A stretch of DNA of 64,000 bases from Hypomyces perniciosus (lineage: Eukaryota; Ascomycota; Sordariomycetes; Hypocreales; Hypocreaceae). A model generated the notes under the pieces. The model searched no databases and had not been told where the DNA came from. It saw nothing but the letters and a program-made list of their open reading frames with translations. The stretch covers positions 3,906,001 to 3,970,000 of the forward strand of contig SPDT01000005.1 in NCBI GenBank assembly GCA_008477525.1, given 5' to 3'. The translations under genes and the position numbers were made by a program. Positions 36,200 to 48,089 of this stretch are shown one piece after another (the first letter of the stretch is position 1; every line of letters begins with the position of its first letter).

Positions 36200-39100
36200 T
36201 AGCTAAAGAGTTACTATAAAGCTTTTTAAGTTTTTAGTTATTAATAACCTTAATTATCGCTCTATTAACTGCTTTATCTTTAAGTAAATCTTTGTTTACC
36301 TTTAAGTTTTAATTTATAAAAGTCTTTTTATTATCTTTAGCTACCTACTAGCTGAATTTATTTTTTATAAACTTCTTTAAATATTCGCTTAGGTAAATTT
36401 TATTAAGCGGGACTTTATTTAATGTTTTCAGTTTATATACTTTTATTATATCTATTTAAGACTTAATTTTAAATAGGCTTAGCTAATATATCCTCAGTTT
36501 TACATCTTTTAAAAGGTCCCTTTAACGCTTTATATTATAGAGTAAGATAAGGTCGCTAAAGAGGAGTAGTTTAGCCGCTTTCTGCAGTAAATACTGATTA
36601 TTGGCATCTATCCTTTTAGCTAACATTTAGCGAAATGCAGTTACTCTCTCCTAAGCTATTTTAATATCTCCCTTTTTTCTTTTAAGTACGCGGATATATG
36701 CTATTAATTAATCTTCTATTATATAGACTTTATCCTAGTTAATTAGCCGCTAGGTAGGTAGTTTTACCTTTAGGGGAAAATTAATTCCTAGTTAAATAAT
36801 AGGTAAAACGCAGAGTACCCTATTAAGCTTTTCACTATATATCTATTAGCTATAATCGCTTTATCTAAATTCCAAAACCACTTTTTATTAAACCTAGCTA
36901 TCTTTATTAGTGTTAATATTAAGCTTTAATAGCTGACCTTTACTGCAGTATTAGCTTTAAGGTTATATACCGATATTTAAATAATTTTAACTCCTAGATT
37001 AATTAATACCTTTAAGAGTATCTTTTTTTTTTCTAGTCCTTTATCTATAATAGCCTAAATTATTATACTAAATTAGTATATTTATTTAAATATAAACTTT
37101 ATTATTACTACTAATAATAAAGTAAGTATAGGTTCTACTTTTATTTATTTATAAAAGTTATATTTTCCTTTAAATAGGTAGATATATTTATAGTTATTTA
37201 GGATATATTAAGTATTAAAATAGACCTTCTTTATAGGCCTGGTTAGTTCTATTGCAATAGCTGGCTCTTTAAAGCGGTATAGATTAAAGCTTTAACATTA
37301 AGGGTATAATATAACTGCCTTATATATATTATTTTATATCTGCAGCCATTAATATCTTTCCTTTAAAAACCGGAAAGTTACCTTTTAGCCTTTATAGCCT
37401 ATTTTAGTATAGTACTGCTAGACAGCTATTTTCTTTAAGGTTAGGCTATTAAGGATAAGTGCAGGTTAGCGGTAGTGTTTTATTAATCTTGCCTATAATT
37501 TCCTATCTTTTATAATAAACCTTTTTACTTTATTTTTAAATCGCTAAAAGTCTGCAGCTAAAAGATTAAATAGTCTCTATATTATTTAAAGGTATTATAC
37601 AATTTATTAAAACTCCTCGCTATACTCTTCCCCTAGCAGTATAAACGAAATTGTACCTAAGTGTATATTTATAAAATCTTCTAAATCCCCTTCGTTCTCA
37701 GCTTCAGCCTTATCTATAGCAGTTACTAGTTTATAGGATAAAGTGTCTGCTATAATATTTTCTTTTTTAGGGATATATTTAACAGTAAAGTTAAAAAGAA
37801 GGATATAATTAATCTATTAGGTTATATACCTGCTAAGGATATTATTAATTCTACTGTTTATTTAATCTATAACTACTTTAGCGTCTATTTCTAGTGTAAA
37901 TAAAAGCCTGTAGATATAAGTATATAGCCTTTTAAAGGCTTAAAGTAAAGCTTTGCATTCTTTCTTTATAGCGTTATACTTTATTTCCAATAAAAGCCAG
38001 CATTTACTTTTATATCGGATTAGTTGTCTTTTCCTTTCTATAATCTATATTAAGACAGCCCCCTAGCCTACTATACTAGCATTGACTATAAAGATTACCT
38101 CCCTATATCCTTTACTTATATTTAATATTATTAATATTGGGGCGGAAGTAATAAGCTCTTTAAGTTTATCTATAGCTTACTGTTATTCTTTAGTCTACTT
38201 TTAAGGGGCGTTTTTCTTTAATAGGGTTATTAAAGGCTTAATAATCTATATAAAATGTTTAATCCAGTATCTATAATAGCCAACTAGACTAAAGAAAGAT
38301 TAAATTTCGTTAATAGTTTTATAGTTTTTTTATTCTTTGATTTTAATAATTTTACCTATAGCTAGTTAGCGCCTTTCTATTCCGCATAAGTACTCTACTA
38401 ACTTAGCGGATTTTTAATAAAAGACTGATTTTACTGCCGAAATTATATATCCTGATAGTTTAATATTTACTAGGGTCTTATTTAGGTTTTACAGATGCTT
38501 TAAAATATAGCATTAAACCCTAGGTATTACTTTTTTACTGCTATATATAGACTTTAAACCTTGCACTGTAATATTATTTAAAAATAGTCAGTAAACTATA
38601 GGTATAAGATTAAATAGTATTTGAAAAATAATACATTAAAATTGCGCTATTAAGTTTATAGCGCCTATTAGAAAAGTATAGTATCTTAAAAGGCTAATAA
38701 GGCTTATAAATATAGTTATATCTCGGCTTTTCTTATTAAAAGGGATTTAATTATAATTTAAGAAAAAGTCTAATAATAATAGTATTATATAACCTGTAAA
38801 GTCCTCGCTGAATTAGTCTGCGCTTAAGGGAATAAAGGCGTCCCTGATAGTTACTTTATTTATCTATATAATAGAGTTAATAAAGTAAAGGCCGTTATTT
38901 TTTTTCTGCACTAGGAAAAATAGGTTTCTATATAGCCTATAGCTTTCCTCTAAAAGACCTTTTTTAATATATATTTATAGGAGGTTAATTACTTTTTTCT
39001 CTATACCTTTAAAAATTAAAATATTACTGTTCTACTAAGCGTTATACTCTATTATATAAATAGTTTATAGTAGGGCAATCTTAGGGTTTAGCTTTCTATA

Positions 39101-39300
39101 TTCTGTAAAATCCTAAGAAAATACTATTTCCCTATTTTTCAGGATCTGCATTAAGATTGCGGTTTTTTATATTATTAGTTTCCCTTTTACTGTCTTTAAG
39201 ATTACTGCCAGGCAGTCTAGTATAAGTCTTAACCTAGCTTTAATTAGTAAAAACTTTAATGTAATATATTTAGCGAATAAGGTATTAGGGTCTAAATTAT
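36200..39300 (-). pseudogene. gypsy-3 pol: RT, RNase H, integrase, broken
   Basis: Minus strand with Gln/Trp restored. RT: RDAFIPLSAD...FSEDFAGY (38792-38850) and the catalytic block FLNN (about 38558-38587; FLDD expected). RT/RNase H linker: SAPILIILDIS (about 38130). RNase H: NASIVGWGAVL (38050-38105; D-A-S expected) and IKKECKALLQAFKRL (37871-38000). Integrase zinc region: about 37250-37640. This combination is that of the large fungal Ty3/gypsy elements whose RNase H ends in a TDxxxLxxQLN-like block. All catalytic Asp read Asn, so it is inactive. Confidence 0.85.
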
Positions 39301-42300
39301 CTTTAACTTTATTTTACTTCTTTTATTTTTAATAAAAACTTTTAGTAGGAATAGAACTGTTAGATAAAGCATTATTTACTGGATAGATTTTTATGCCTTT
39401 CTTTTTATATATAATATTAATTTTAATCCGCTTATGCTTCTGCACTCTCCTTTAAGACTTTCTCTTTTATTCCTTTACTCCTTTAAATTCCTTTACTGCT
39501 TTCTTTATTGCTTTTATTTAATCTTTTAATTTATTAGCCAGTAGTAGCTAAATTAAGTCGTCCCCAGCTTACTTTAACAGTCTATATAAGACCTCTTCCT
39601 TAAAAGTAAAGTAAAGGTTTTCTAAGTTTTCTTCTACTTTATTAACTTTATATTTAGATATAAAGTTAATATTTATTTTAGCTTTAGGTTATATAATGCC
39701 TTTATTTTATATTCCTAATAGATAGCTTTAGTAGTTAAGGTAATAACTTAAATGTTCCCTATTCTGTATTTTATATGCAAATCTCTATTCTTTAGTATAT
39801 AATTAAATATTAGCTGCGCGGCCCGAATAAATGGCATCCTGAGGATAAAGGGCATCGAGATATTATTAAGTGCAATATAAAATCTGGCTGCTATCCAGGC
39901 ATTACTTATATATACCTAAATGACAGTTTTACTATATATATTTACTTGCCTATTATTAAATATAGTGCTAACTGCTTTACAGGAGTATATTATTATACTA
40001 TATTTTATAGCCAGCCAATAAAAGATAATATTTCCTTTTAACCTTAAATCTATAAATGCTTTAATAAATATACTATTAGGCTTTCTTAAATATACCTATA
40101 TTTATAGTAAGTCCTGTAAATGGCAGAGGATTTTTCCTATTTAAACTATATAAATCCAGGTTATAGACTTTTATAACCAATTTGCCTTATAGTTAATGGC
40201 TATATATAGTTGCTCTAGCTTATAAAAGTATATTTCTAAAGGTAATAATAGGTTTAGGTCTTTAAGATTAAATAACTCTTTATTTAATAATCCCTCTACT
40301 AGTAAAGGTCGCGAGGTTATAGTTTTAAAAGGTTAATCTTATAGTAACTAAACGACTTATACAGTTAATTCTGCGTATATAGCTATTATATCTAGTCTTT
40401 TTAACAGTTTGTCCTTTAAAGGATATTTATATATAGAGATAGATATTACTTAATATAAGGTATATTTAGAGATAGTTAAGTTGGTTTTCCTATAAAACTG
40501 TGTTTTGGCAATCCTTTGTGATTTTGCAATTAAGTCTGCTTTTAAGGCGTTTGCGAGTTCTGGAATAGTATTTAAAAGAGTGCTAGTCTTAAGCTTAATC
40601 GCGTTGTCTAGAATTGCTGCTTGGATTATTATCTTAGCTTATTCTGCTTTTAGTAATTCCTCCCTATTCTTAGCGCCTTTAATTCCGCCTTCCTTATTGC
40701 GTCGCGGTCTAGACGGCGTAGCCTTTAAGGTTATAGGTATAAGGTCTAAATGCGGTTGCTTTTTCTCGATCGGTTTTTCTACTTAGGGCGGCAACGGCTC
40801 CTCCTCAGCTTACTTATCCGCCTTGTCAATTATACGAATACGCTTTTGTCCCCTGCCAGTTATAAGGTTAGCGAGGAGAGTCTGATTAAATAATTCCTTA
40901 GTTAAGCTGGCTTAGTTATATTTATCTAAGGGTTTTTCCAGGGAGGCTGTCTTAGCTAGGTTTATGGAAAAATTCTTAACCCTTTCTGCTTATATATTAT
41001 CCCTTTTTTCGGCAATTATTTAATCTTTGCCTGCAAAGTATATAATATTTATTATTAATCCCTTTACAGGAATTATATTTAACCTTTACAGTGCCTAGAT
41101 CTTAAATATCTCCTTATATACTACTTTATTATAGACAGTATTAAAGAGTTTAGCCTTATAGATAGTCGGTTCCTAGTTAAAGAAGCCAGGTTTTATCTTT
41201 TTCGCAAGTAATAGGCTTAAGGAAACCTTATTCTAAGCTTTAAACGATTTTACCTAAAGCACTAGCATTTTTTATATATAAGTCCCGACAGTTATAACTA
41301 ACATAATAAGTCAAGGCGGGACTAGGGTTTTCCGCAGGCCTACCTAAACTATTCTTACTGCTAGGTTATATATTATAAACCTATAGCCTTTATTATAAGC
41401 TAACTTAGCGTAATTCCAGGGAAAATAGTCTTTATCTTTATAATACTAGCAGTATTTAATATTAATAACTGCCCTTAAATAGTTAATAAAGAAAGTGTTT
41501 AATATATTATTATATAAAGGGTTTATTATATTAATATTATTGATAGCGATTATTAAAGTAAAAGGTTTTTATTTAGGTTTATTATTACTAGTAGTAACGC
41601 GATAATATTCTCTTTCTTTTAGGTTAATTGCTGTTTCCTTTTACTAGAGGAGCTAAATCGCTAGTTTATTAAATTTTTCAGATAAAGCGTTTATTTAATC
41701 TTTAAGCTGTAAAGTTATAGTTAGTTCTGTAGGTTTAGGCTGTTTTTCTTTTTACTTTTTTATCTTTAGGCTTAACTTTAACTCAGATAAATCTAATAAG
41801 TCCTTAGTCTTAAATAGTCTTTTATTAAACTCCTGAAAATAAACTCTTTAAATATTAAGCTCTGCTAGTATTTTATTATAGAAAAGTATCTAGACTTTAA
41901 TATATACTAGATCCTTAAAATTGTTAATTTTTTTAATCCCTTTAAAAGCTATTACTAGCCAGAGCAGCTTTAATAGTATTGCTTTCGCGATATTATAGGA
42001 ATATAGTATCGCTATCCTTTAATTTTTTTTATTAAGCTTTTAACAGAAATATCGGTATTAGAGCAACTAATCTATTGCAGACTGCATTCTTATAGGTTTA
42101 TAGTAATAAAGGTTTTAGAGTTATACTGTATATAATTCCAATTAATCCTTATCCTATTACTTATAGTGTCGCAAAAGTTTTTTCTTTATTTTATCCCAGC
42201 TAATACTTTTTTTAATAAAAATCTAAACTGTCTTTTATTCCTTTACTTTTATAAACAGTTCCAGGTACCTCCCCTAATCTTTAGTTAAGATTCCCCAATC

Positions 42301-43618
42301 TTCTATTTCTTACTTATAGTTTCTTAAAAACTAGGATATATTTTTACTATTAAATTTACTTGTAAGGTTAGTCCTTATTAATGGCTTTATGCCTTAGATA
42401 TTCTTCAAGGCTTAAATAAAAAAGAGGAACTTTTAGGATAGTAATTTCCCCTTTTCCACTAAAAAGCCTAATCCTTCCTTAAATTCTATTATAATAGATA
42501 TAGATATTGTTAATATTAGGTTAAGTATATAATTAAATAATTCCTTAAATCGGGGGGTTAAAGATAAAGTTGCGTTTAATATTTTAGTAAAAGGAGGTTA
42601 TTAGTTTAATTTAGACTCTTTTACTTTGAGTTAAAGTGAGTTGTCGGAGTCTCGATTACATGGTTTTTTAGTGAAAGAATGCCCTTTCTCCTGCAGATCA
42701 AAGTTATCTGACTCGGATAACTGGCCCTTAAAGGAGTATTCTTTTCTCGGCTAAAAAAAGGATATATTCCTTTAGTAATAGAGCTGTAGCGATATATTCC
42801 GCTAATATAGGGAGTTTTTTTATAAAGAAAAAGGGTTGCGTTTATCTGTCTAGGATAAAGAAATTAGCTAATCTTTTAAAGATAGCTTCCTGCATTAATA
42901 CTAGTTATAAAATATTAAGTTATTATTATTTTTATATCTTTTTTAAATGTCTTTAATATGAATAAAGACAGCCTATATACTAGAGATTGTAAAAGTAGTA
43001 AGAATAATACTTTTATTTAAAGTTAAAAAAAACCTGGCCAGGAATATTAACAAAACTAAAATAAAGTCTCTATACTAAAAGATTAAATAATCAGTATATC
43101 CTTTATCGGCCCCTTATAGCTATTCTACCTATTAACCTACCTACTAGTAAATGAAATAGGGGTTGCAATAGTGTATTAATAGTTTAAAGGGGCTTAGGTT
43201 ATATAGTGCTGACCGTTTTACCTATATATTTGCTTTTGCTATAGCGACCAGTCTTTTAGTAATTTTCTTTAAGATTTTAGCTTTTAATTAGCAGGTATTG
43301 TTAATTAGTAGTTTCTCGAGGTTCCGCTTTTTTATTATATTTTAGCGCATTATGCCTAGGTTAACTAATCTTAATATCTTTTCAAAAATTGCAACCAGAT
43401 AACCTGCATTTTCAGAGTTAAGTATTATATTAATCTATATTAAATAGTTACAGAAAGGGTTTTAGGCTATTTCCCTTGGCTAATTATCTTATATTTATAC
43501 AGAGACTAGGTAAGGCTAGCCTATAATTCTATTAGTAGTCAGGTAAGGGTAGGTCTTAGTGGCAGCATAAACGTGCCCTCAGTGATTACTTCCTAGGATA
43601 CAATCCTTAAGATTTCCC
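39301..43618 (-). pseudogene. gypsy-3 gag/protease region, broken
   Basis: The 5' third of the element on the minus strand between the primer site and RT. Position implies gag and protease. I did not recognise individual motifs. A 93-codon open frame on the opposite strand (40505-40786) looks fortuitous. Confidence 0.5.
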
Positions 43619-43634
43619 CCTGTCTCGGTCACTA
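43619..43634 (-). other. gypsy-3 primer-binding site
   Basis: Minus strand TAGTGACCGAGACAGG two bases inside the 5' LTR. With G restored at position 2 it begins TGG, complementary to a tRNA CCA end. The tRNA was not identified. Confidence 0.6.
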
Positions 43635-43636
43635 GT

Positions 43637-44042
43637 TTTGTCGAGGGGGAATTGGCACTCTAAAACATATACATAACATACATATACACCTACATACAAT
43701 AACTGGTATCGAGTGCGGGAACCGCGCTCCTGATAGAACCATGAAGCGGCGATTAAGTAATATAAAGGCTAAAAAAATACTGCGGATTATTTGATCATAA
43801 TGCCGGCAGCCAAAAGCAACCAACAGTTACCTTCATACGCCTCAGCGACTGTATTCTTACAGGTAGGGTTATATGTTAAAGGGGGGAGAAGGTTATTGTT
43901 TATTAAACTAGGTCTATCTATATGTCTTTATACTCCTATGCTTTCCTAATCCAGTAGCTGCTTAAATAAGCAGCCAACCTTTCTCGGGTAAGCTAACAAG
44001 AAAAAATGCTGGTGCGTTGGGCATGTCAGTTACCCCCGACAA
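43637..44042 (-). repeat. gypsy-3 5' LTR
   Basis: 406 bp, TTTTGTCGAGGGGGAATTGG... to TTACCCCCGACAA. It has fewer mutations near its ends than the 3' LTR. Confidence 0.92.
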
Positions 44043-45258
44043 AATACCCCTTTTACTAAGCTTCTTGCAAGTAACCTACCATTTATCTTCTCGCAGGCGC
44101 GTATAAATCTCTGCAGCTTATTTAAGTATAAGAGTATATTTCCTTTTCTTATTAAGCCTTTTAGTAAATATAGCGTATACTTTACTATAGTCGTTTAAGG
44201 GCTAAGTATACCTTTTAGGTCTATAAAGGCACTCTTTATTAACAGGAGGCTTTAAATGTATATTACTACTGCCTAATATATTATTAAAATAGTTATTAAG
44301 TATTATATAAAAGCTATAAATATAATTCTCTATATTCTTTAAAGTATTTAAAAAAAGCTATTTAAATGAATTAAAAGAGAAGATTTTATTTATTTTACTG
44401 CTTTTAATTAAGCTATTTATATAATATAAATAGTAGGCAGTAAAGCTTAAAGTAAAGTATACTTTAATAGCTTTAAAGAAAACTGTTTAAACAGCTATTC
44501 CTTTAACCTTTAAAAGCTTATACTTTATTATATTTATATAGATATATATTTAATAAATATACTATACTTTTAGGTTAATATTCCTGCGCTTTACTTTATA
44601 TAATATATATTAATAGGATAAGTATATTTCTTTATATATTATATTTTTATAAAGAGCTAGTTAATCTTTAAGCATTTTAATAATTTAGTAAATAGTAAAC
44701 TTAATATTAAAGTCCCTGTTATTATTATAGGCTACTTTAGTAATAGTAAAGGCTAGGGCTATAGTTTTAAGGTCTGCTAAGACTAAAGTATAGATACTAG
44801 AGTTAACCGTCTTTTAAATTTAATTTAAAATTATATTACTAGCCTTCCTCTTTTCTTTATTTAAGGTAATATTAAACTAATACTTTTAAAGTATACTATT
44901 ATAGTAAATAGAGATATCTGCTGCAGAGGCATTAAGACTAAACTTTTATATTATATACTCTTTTACTTCTATTAAAGTAGGTGGCCTAATAGTATAGAAA
45001 TAGTTATTTAGTTAATTAAGGAGATTAAGATTAATCCTGTTTTAGACCCTAGCAGTAGTTATATAGTTAATTAAAATAATAATCCACTTAATCTACTAGA
45101 CTATTAATTCTAGCTTTATAAAAGCGATATCTTTTATACTATTTATTATAGAAGATAACTTTAGCAGCTTAAAGGTAAAGGTAAAAGGTATAAAGAGAGA
45201 TATAATATTAAAGTAAAAGTTTCTAGTAACTTTAATAGTTACTACTTAGGCTTATAAC
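44043..45258 (-). pseudogene. Copia-A copy 2 gag/protease region, broken
   Basis: Resumes the copia sequence after gypsy-3. Colinear with 15025-16238 of copy 1. The primer-binding site adjoins the LTR at about 45245-45258. Confidence 0.8.
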
Positions 45259-45524
45259 TATAGCAGAGTGCGGTATAGCTATATAGAGTATAAAGAGATA
45301 GGAAATAAAGCTTAATTCTATAAAAGAGAATATACTATAGTGGCCTTATTATATATATATATAGCTAATATAAAGAAGAAGCTGTATGCAGGCGCTTTAT
45401 AAGCGCCTGCATAGTCTGATATATCGCTTATACAATGTGTATGTCAGCTTGTATCTGTTTATATAGCAGATAAGAGCTCCCTAGCGCTAATAAGCGGTAG
45501 GGCCCCGGCCTACTTAACCTAACA
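45259..45524 (-). repeat. Copia-A copy 2 5' LTR
   Basis: 266 bp, TATAGCAGAGTGCGG...CTTAACCTAACA. It keeps the ancestral CA terminus, which fixes the element boundary for the family. Confidence 0.92.
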
Positions 45525-46126
45525 TAAAGGTATAGTTAAAGATTAAATACTTTAAAATAAACTGCTTAATAAAGAAAAGAGATAATAAATAAATAGGCCT
45601 ATATGAAAAATCCTTAATATATACCTTTAAACTTATTAACTTAATCTCTTTAATTATATTTATATTTTCCTTATATTTTATAACTCTCTTTTTAAACTAC
45701 TAGCAGTTTGTAAAATAAGCTAATAGATATATTTATTAAAATAAAACACTATTAATAAATAAATAAATAAAAATAGATAAAGATAAATCTTTAAAAGAGA
45801 TAATAAAATAAATAAAGTAATAGAAAAGTAGGAATTTAATAAGATCTTTAACTGCTATAATAAAGATAGCCTATACTATTACATAGCCTAAAAACACTAT
45901 ATATTAAGCTAGCAACCTGTAAAAGACTTAAAAGGATAAGATACTGCTTAATTGGAATACTAGATAAAAAACCCTAATAAGCCTGGCCTGCTTATTTAGG
46001 TTAAAAAAAGGAAAATAACAAACTAGCTAAACCCGCAATACAATAGCTGCCTATAATAGAATTAATATAATAAAAGGATTAGAATATATATAGCCTTAAA
46101 ATAGCTATTTAAAGGCAAATAGAGTT
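45525..46126 (+). pseudogene. gypsy-2 integrase C-terminus and tail
   Basis: Continues gypsy-2 after Copia-A copy 2. The tail reads NKIFNCYNKDSLYYYIA...YILS and then KNPNKPGLL, resembling the chromo-like C-terminal end of fungal gypsy integrases, which often finish with an NPxxPGPP-type block. Broken by stops. Confidence 0.6.
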
Positions 46127-46143
46127 TAAAAGGGGGGGGGTAC
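46127..46143 (+). other. gypsy-2 polypurine tract
   Basis: An A-run leads into nine consecutive G immediately before the LTR. The G-run stands out in A/T sequence. Confidence 0.7.
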
Positions 46144-46305
46144 TGTTACAGCACTAAACCTGCTATTTAATCACTTATCAGTATTATATACATCCTTATA
46201 TAATAACCTGGTCCTATACCTTCAAACTACATTCTCATAGCTTCTTGCCTCATTTAAGGCACAATAAAGATATCACCTTAACCCGCTATTCTATATACCG
46301 TAATA
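46144..46305 (+). repeat. gypsy-2 3' LTR
   Basis: About 162 bp, TGTTACAGCACTAAACC...ACCGTAATA (ancestral GTAACA, an inverted match to the TGTTAC start). Only this copy was found. It is less mutated than the internal sequence. Confidence 0.65.
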
Positions 46306-46308
46306 AAA

Positions 46309-46353
46309 CTATTTATTCTAGTAGTAATTTTTATTTATTTTAATAGTATTACT
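46309..46353. repeat. orphan end of a TIR element
   Basis: Nearly the same as the right terminal inverted repeat of the 51354-52072 element (ATTTATTCTAGTAGTAATTT...AGTATTACT). No partner inverted copy was found nearby, so it is a truncated relic. Confidence 0.7.
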
Positions 46354-47230
46354 GATAATTTATATTATTATAAATTCTTTTTATTTTTATTTTTAATTCT
46401 TTCTTTCCGTATTAACTTTTATTATTAACTTTTATTATTAATTTCACTTTTTACACTTTTAATAAACTATTTCCTTTTTTATTTACTATAATAATTAATT
46501 ATTTCAATTAATTCCTAATTATAATATAAATTAAATATTTTATTTAATATTTTAATAATAATAAACCTTTAAATTACTATATAAAACTTAAAGTTTAAGT
46601 AAATTAAAGTATATTTATAAATATATTATTGCCTAGAAGTAAATAATTATTTCAATAATTTTAATTTTAGCTTAAATAAATTTACTATTAATACAGATTC
46701 AATAATAAATTTAAATTATTATAATTAACCATTATATATTAATTTTATTAACTATTGTATCATACAATTTATAAATATTAAAAGTTAATAAACCTTTTTA
46801 TTTTTAAAATACTATATATATAACTTTATTAAAGGGTTATATAAAACTTTTAAAGTAATATATACTTTTAACAAATAGCTATTAATATTAAATTAATAAT
46901 TCTTTTATTTAAATGATTATAATAGTTTTAGCTTTATTAAACCCTTTCACTATAAATATTAAATTAGCTTTATATAAACTAATAAATATAATTCTCTTTA
47001 ATGTTATATAATATTAAATTAAAGGTCAATTAACTTATAATAATATTATAAAATTATTTTTCTTTTACTATTAATTATTATATATAATTAATTTATTTTA
47101 GGTTTTTAACTTAAATATTTATGTTTAATTTCAGAGTTTTTTTTTACTTTAATCTATAATTAATTTATTTTTATAATTTTAGGTTTAAGTTTTATTTTTT
47201 TTATTTTTAGGCTTTTTACGCTAAAGCTTA
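46354..47230. other. A+T-rich debris, unassigned
   Basis: No recognisable domains or repeats; boundary sequence before the gene island. Confidence 0.4.
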
Positions 47231-48089
47231 ATTGAAACTTATTTTAACTGGGTTATTAATGGGACCTATATGTCGGGTATTTTACACCCTATTAGAGATT
47301 AATCTTTGAGGGAAAGCAAAGAGTAAACATACTTCCCCACTCCACTTTTGGGCCTCAGCTAGCCCGGGAACTCAGATGCCGCTGGCTAGGTGTTTACATA
47401 TATATGTCTGAAGGCTCGCCTTGCCAGGCCAAGGTTCAACCACTCATCATGCTTTAATGAGTTGACTACAGCAAAATTCTGTTTCATATACACTGACTGT
47501 GTCTCAACCAAAATTTTAATAACCCAATCTCCCAAACAAGATCAATAGTAGACTCAGGTGTACCAAACGATCCGACTAAGTCGCTCGACCTCATCTCCAT
47601 GATTATCCTCACAGCCATAGTCCATTGATTTTATACCCATTCCCCACTCGCCGTTATAGTGTTTTTGGCCCCAACGCCCCCTCACCTTTGGTCTTTGGTA
47701 TACTTTCCGGCGTTATGGCTATTGGAACCGGCGTGCAGGAGGTTATTTACTTAGCGCTACCCTGCTATGACTACCACTTGAATTGTACGGCCTCAGAAAG
47801 GTGGCGTGTTCGGAACCATGTATGTATACTCATTCAGAGTTCCATTTCCATATCAAAAGTCCGGGCAGTTAGAGGAAGATTAAGATGTTTGTAATAAGAG
47901 AGTCGGTAGAGAACGATAGATTATTGGTTAGGGTCTTAACGGTAAGGAATATAATGAGGTTATATATATACTTGATTAAGTAAGAAATAGCTTTTAAAAG
48001 AATGATGAAAAGAAAAAGTCTTGTTTATGCAGTTGTAAAACCTGCTTAACTAGTAATTAGGCTTATATAGTGCAACACTAACTCTGCTT
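47231..48089. other. GC-balanced sequence downstream of the membrane-protein gene
   Basis: Composition changes sharply from A/T-only to normal near 47231. The plus-strand stretch 47625-47894 is open for 89 codons but lacks an ATG start. It includes hydrophobic sequence (LVFGILSGVMAIGTGVQEV) that could be a leftover exon of a membrane protein. I do not recognise it and do not call it a gene. Confidence 0.4.

Larger units (their letters stand above)
31903..44042 (-). mobile_element. gypsy-3: 12.1 kb Ty3/gypsy element, RIP-inactivated
   Basis: The LTRs are both 406 bp (31903-32308 and 43637-44042) and the target duplication is AATAC (31898-31902, 44043-44047). Termini read TTTGTCG...CGACAA. The minus strand carries pol. 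The primer site (TAGTGACCGAGACAGG, ancestral TGG) sits inside the right LTR at 43619-43634 and the polypurine tract (TAGGGAGGGTT) inside the left LTR at 32309-32319. About 3.9 kb lies between the integrase region and the 3' LTR, unusually long for this superfamily. The youngest insertion of this nest. Confidence 0.92.
26472..45524 (-). mobile_element. Copia-A copy 2, split by gypsy-3
   Basis: LTRs at 26472-26735 and 45259-45524 with target duplication TAAAG (26467-26471, 45525-45529). The internal sequence at 26736-31902 and 44043-45258 is colinear with copy 1. The reverse transcriptase catalytic block is at about 29022-29035 on the minus strand, again Asn for Asp. It is inserted in the gypsy-2 integrase and carries the 12.1 kb gypsy-3 inside. 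Confidence 0.92.

Noticed and set aside
40505..40786. 93-codon plus-strand frame in gypsy-3
   Set aside because: It is antisense to the gag/protease region, isolated, and has no protein-like continuation.
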